From the IMG/VR virus record IMGVR_UViG_3300042895_001344, positions 124,001-188,000 of that record: 64,000 bases of DNA. One strand, written 5' to 3'. The stretch comes from a virus. The stretch's first letter is position 1; the number at the start of each line of letters is the position of its first letter. The notes under the pieces were generated by a model, which saw only the letters and a program-made list of their open reading frames with translations, made no database searches and was not told the origin of the DNA. Position numbers and translations under genes: made by a program. Of this stretch, positions 63,568 to 64,000 are shown piece after piece.

Positions 63568-64000
63568 TTATTTCGTAGGTCTGTCTAACCCTAACTCGTC
63601 AAATAGACTGTCATCATCATCTTCTTCATCATTACCACCACTTGGTAAATCAACACCTAAATTATTTAAAAAACCCTTTAATTCATCGTTATCAGTTTCA
63701 TCACTTATACCTGTTAAGTCCTCGTCAAATTCCGCCATCGTTTGTTCGTAATCGTAATTGTTGATGTCCTCTTCAATTGCACGAACCAATGTTTCCATTA
63801 AACGATTTCCATTCTCAGAATTAGAAACTATTTCTTTCATGAATACTAAGAATTCCTTTGCTGGTTTTTTGAATATATGTTGGAATACCATTAATTGAAT
63901 AATTCCTTTATCTTCATCTGTCAATACATCTTCAGGGAATTTAGATCTAATTCTATCCCAAATTGCAGGTCCTAAACGTAAATCCCACATTTCTTTTTCC
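63568..64000 (-). CDS. Protein upstream of terminase, 5' end outside the window (possible small terminase)
   Basis: The visible 140 residues from the Met at 63988-63990 read MWDLRLGPAIWDRIRSKFPE, FKKPAKEFLVFMKEIVSNSE and an acidic C-terminus (GGNDEEDDDDSLFDELGLD). The frame stays open to the window edge (three more codons, E-K-E), so the true start may be further upstream. Its location just before the large terminase suggests the gp16-like small subunit, but the size and the acidic tail do not prove it. Confidence 0.55.
   Translation of the reverse strand, partial: EKEMWDLRLGPAIWDRIRSKFPEDVLTDEDKGIIQLMVFQHIFKKPAKEFLVFMKEIVSNSENGNRLMETLVRAIEEDINNYDYEQTMAEFDEDLTGISDETDNDELKGFLNNLGVDLPSGGNDEEDDDDSLFDELGLDRPTK

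Noticed and set aside
1-64000. A prophage or integrated element
   Set aside because: No integrase, attachment-site repeats, or flanking bacterial genes were seen; content is purely phage.

Overview
This window is a piece of a large, AT-rich (roughly two-thirds A+T) tailed-phage genome. It belongs to the T4-like myovirus lineage and probably infects a member of the Bacteroidota (Flavobacterium-like). The T4 link rests on recognisable counterparts of the large terminase (gp17), portal (gp20), prohead protease (gp21), scaffold (gp22), major capsid protein (gp23), sheath (gp18), tube (gp19), baseplate-hub chaperone (gp26/51), a gp53-like LysM protein, gp5-like OB hub, family B DNA polymerase (gp43) and a gp55-like late sigma factor, several in T4-like order. 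The host inference rests on near-absence of Shine-Dalgarno sequences before the start codons, two promoters of the Bacteroidota type (TTG/TTTTG, 19-21 nt, TAnnTTT[G/T]), and a phage-borne ribosomal protein bS21 that looks like Flavobacteriia bS21. No integrase, tRNA, CRISPR array or insertion sequence was seen.

Layout. 1-19918, minus strand: tail module (very large baseplate proteins, LysM/gp53-like protein, tape measure candidate, gp26-like chaperone with an overlapping 47-residue gene, tube, sheath, neck and tail-completion proteins). A 52-residue ribbon-helix-helix-like gene sits on the plus strand inside it. 19973-23061, plus strand: SNF2-type helicase and a gp13-like neck protein. 23058-36253, minus strand: DNA polymerase, a small structural-type protein, a 2OG-Fe(II) oxygenase, and a cassette of tail-fibre or adhesin genes built from Thr-Pro linkers, collagen-like Gly repeats and an Asn-rich beta-solenoid. 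36286-54119, plus strand: probable internal virion proteins, three glycosyltransferases, dUTPase, PhoH ATPase, late sigma factor, gp5-like hub, flavin reductase-like protein, pterin dehydratase and a DUF5872-like protein. 54120-64000, minus strand: head module (capsid, scaffold, protease, gp68/gp67-position proteins, portal, terminase), interrupted by the plus-strand bS21 gene.

How it fits together. The head genes build and mature the prohead (scaffold, protease, capsid with a plausible gp21 site after Glu60), terminase and portal package DNA, and the tail cassettes supply tube, sheath, baseplate and fibres. Polymerase, helicase, dUTPase and PhoH serve replication and nucleotide metabolism. 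The gp55-like sigma factor is the natural partner for an 8-bp box, TATTTATA, found 3-37 nt upstream of 16 genes on the coding strand, mostly virion genes and absent from the polymerase, with four one-mismatch relatives.

The most interesting observations are this box; the bS21 gene with its Bacteroidota promoter; a parS-like palindrome and twin hairpins between sheath and tube genes; recurring short terminal peptides (I-x-E-ended N-termini and an RIKxMM-like motif) that may target enzymes and other proteins into the capsid; an OmpA-like domain inside a giant baseplate protein; and a possible +1 frameshift in the tail chaperone. All function calls come from reading motifs and synteny by eye; no database search was run.
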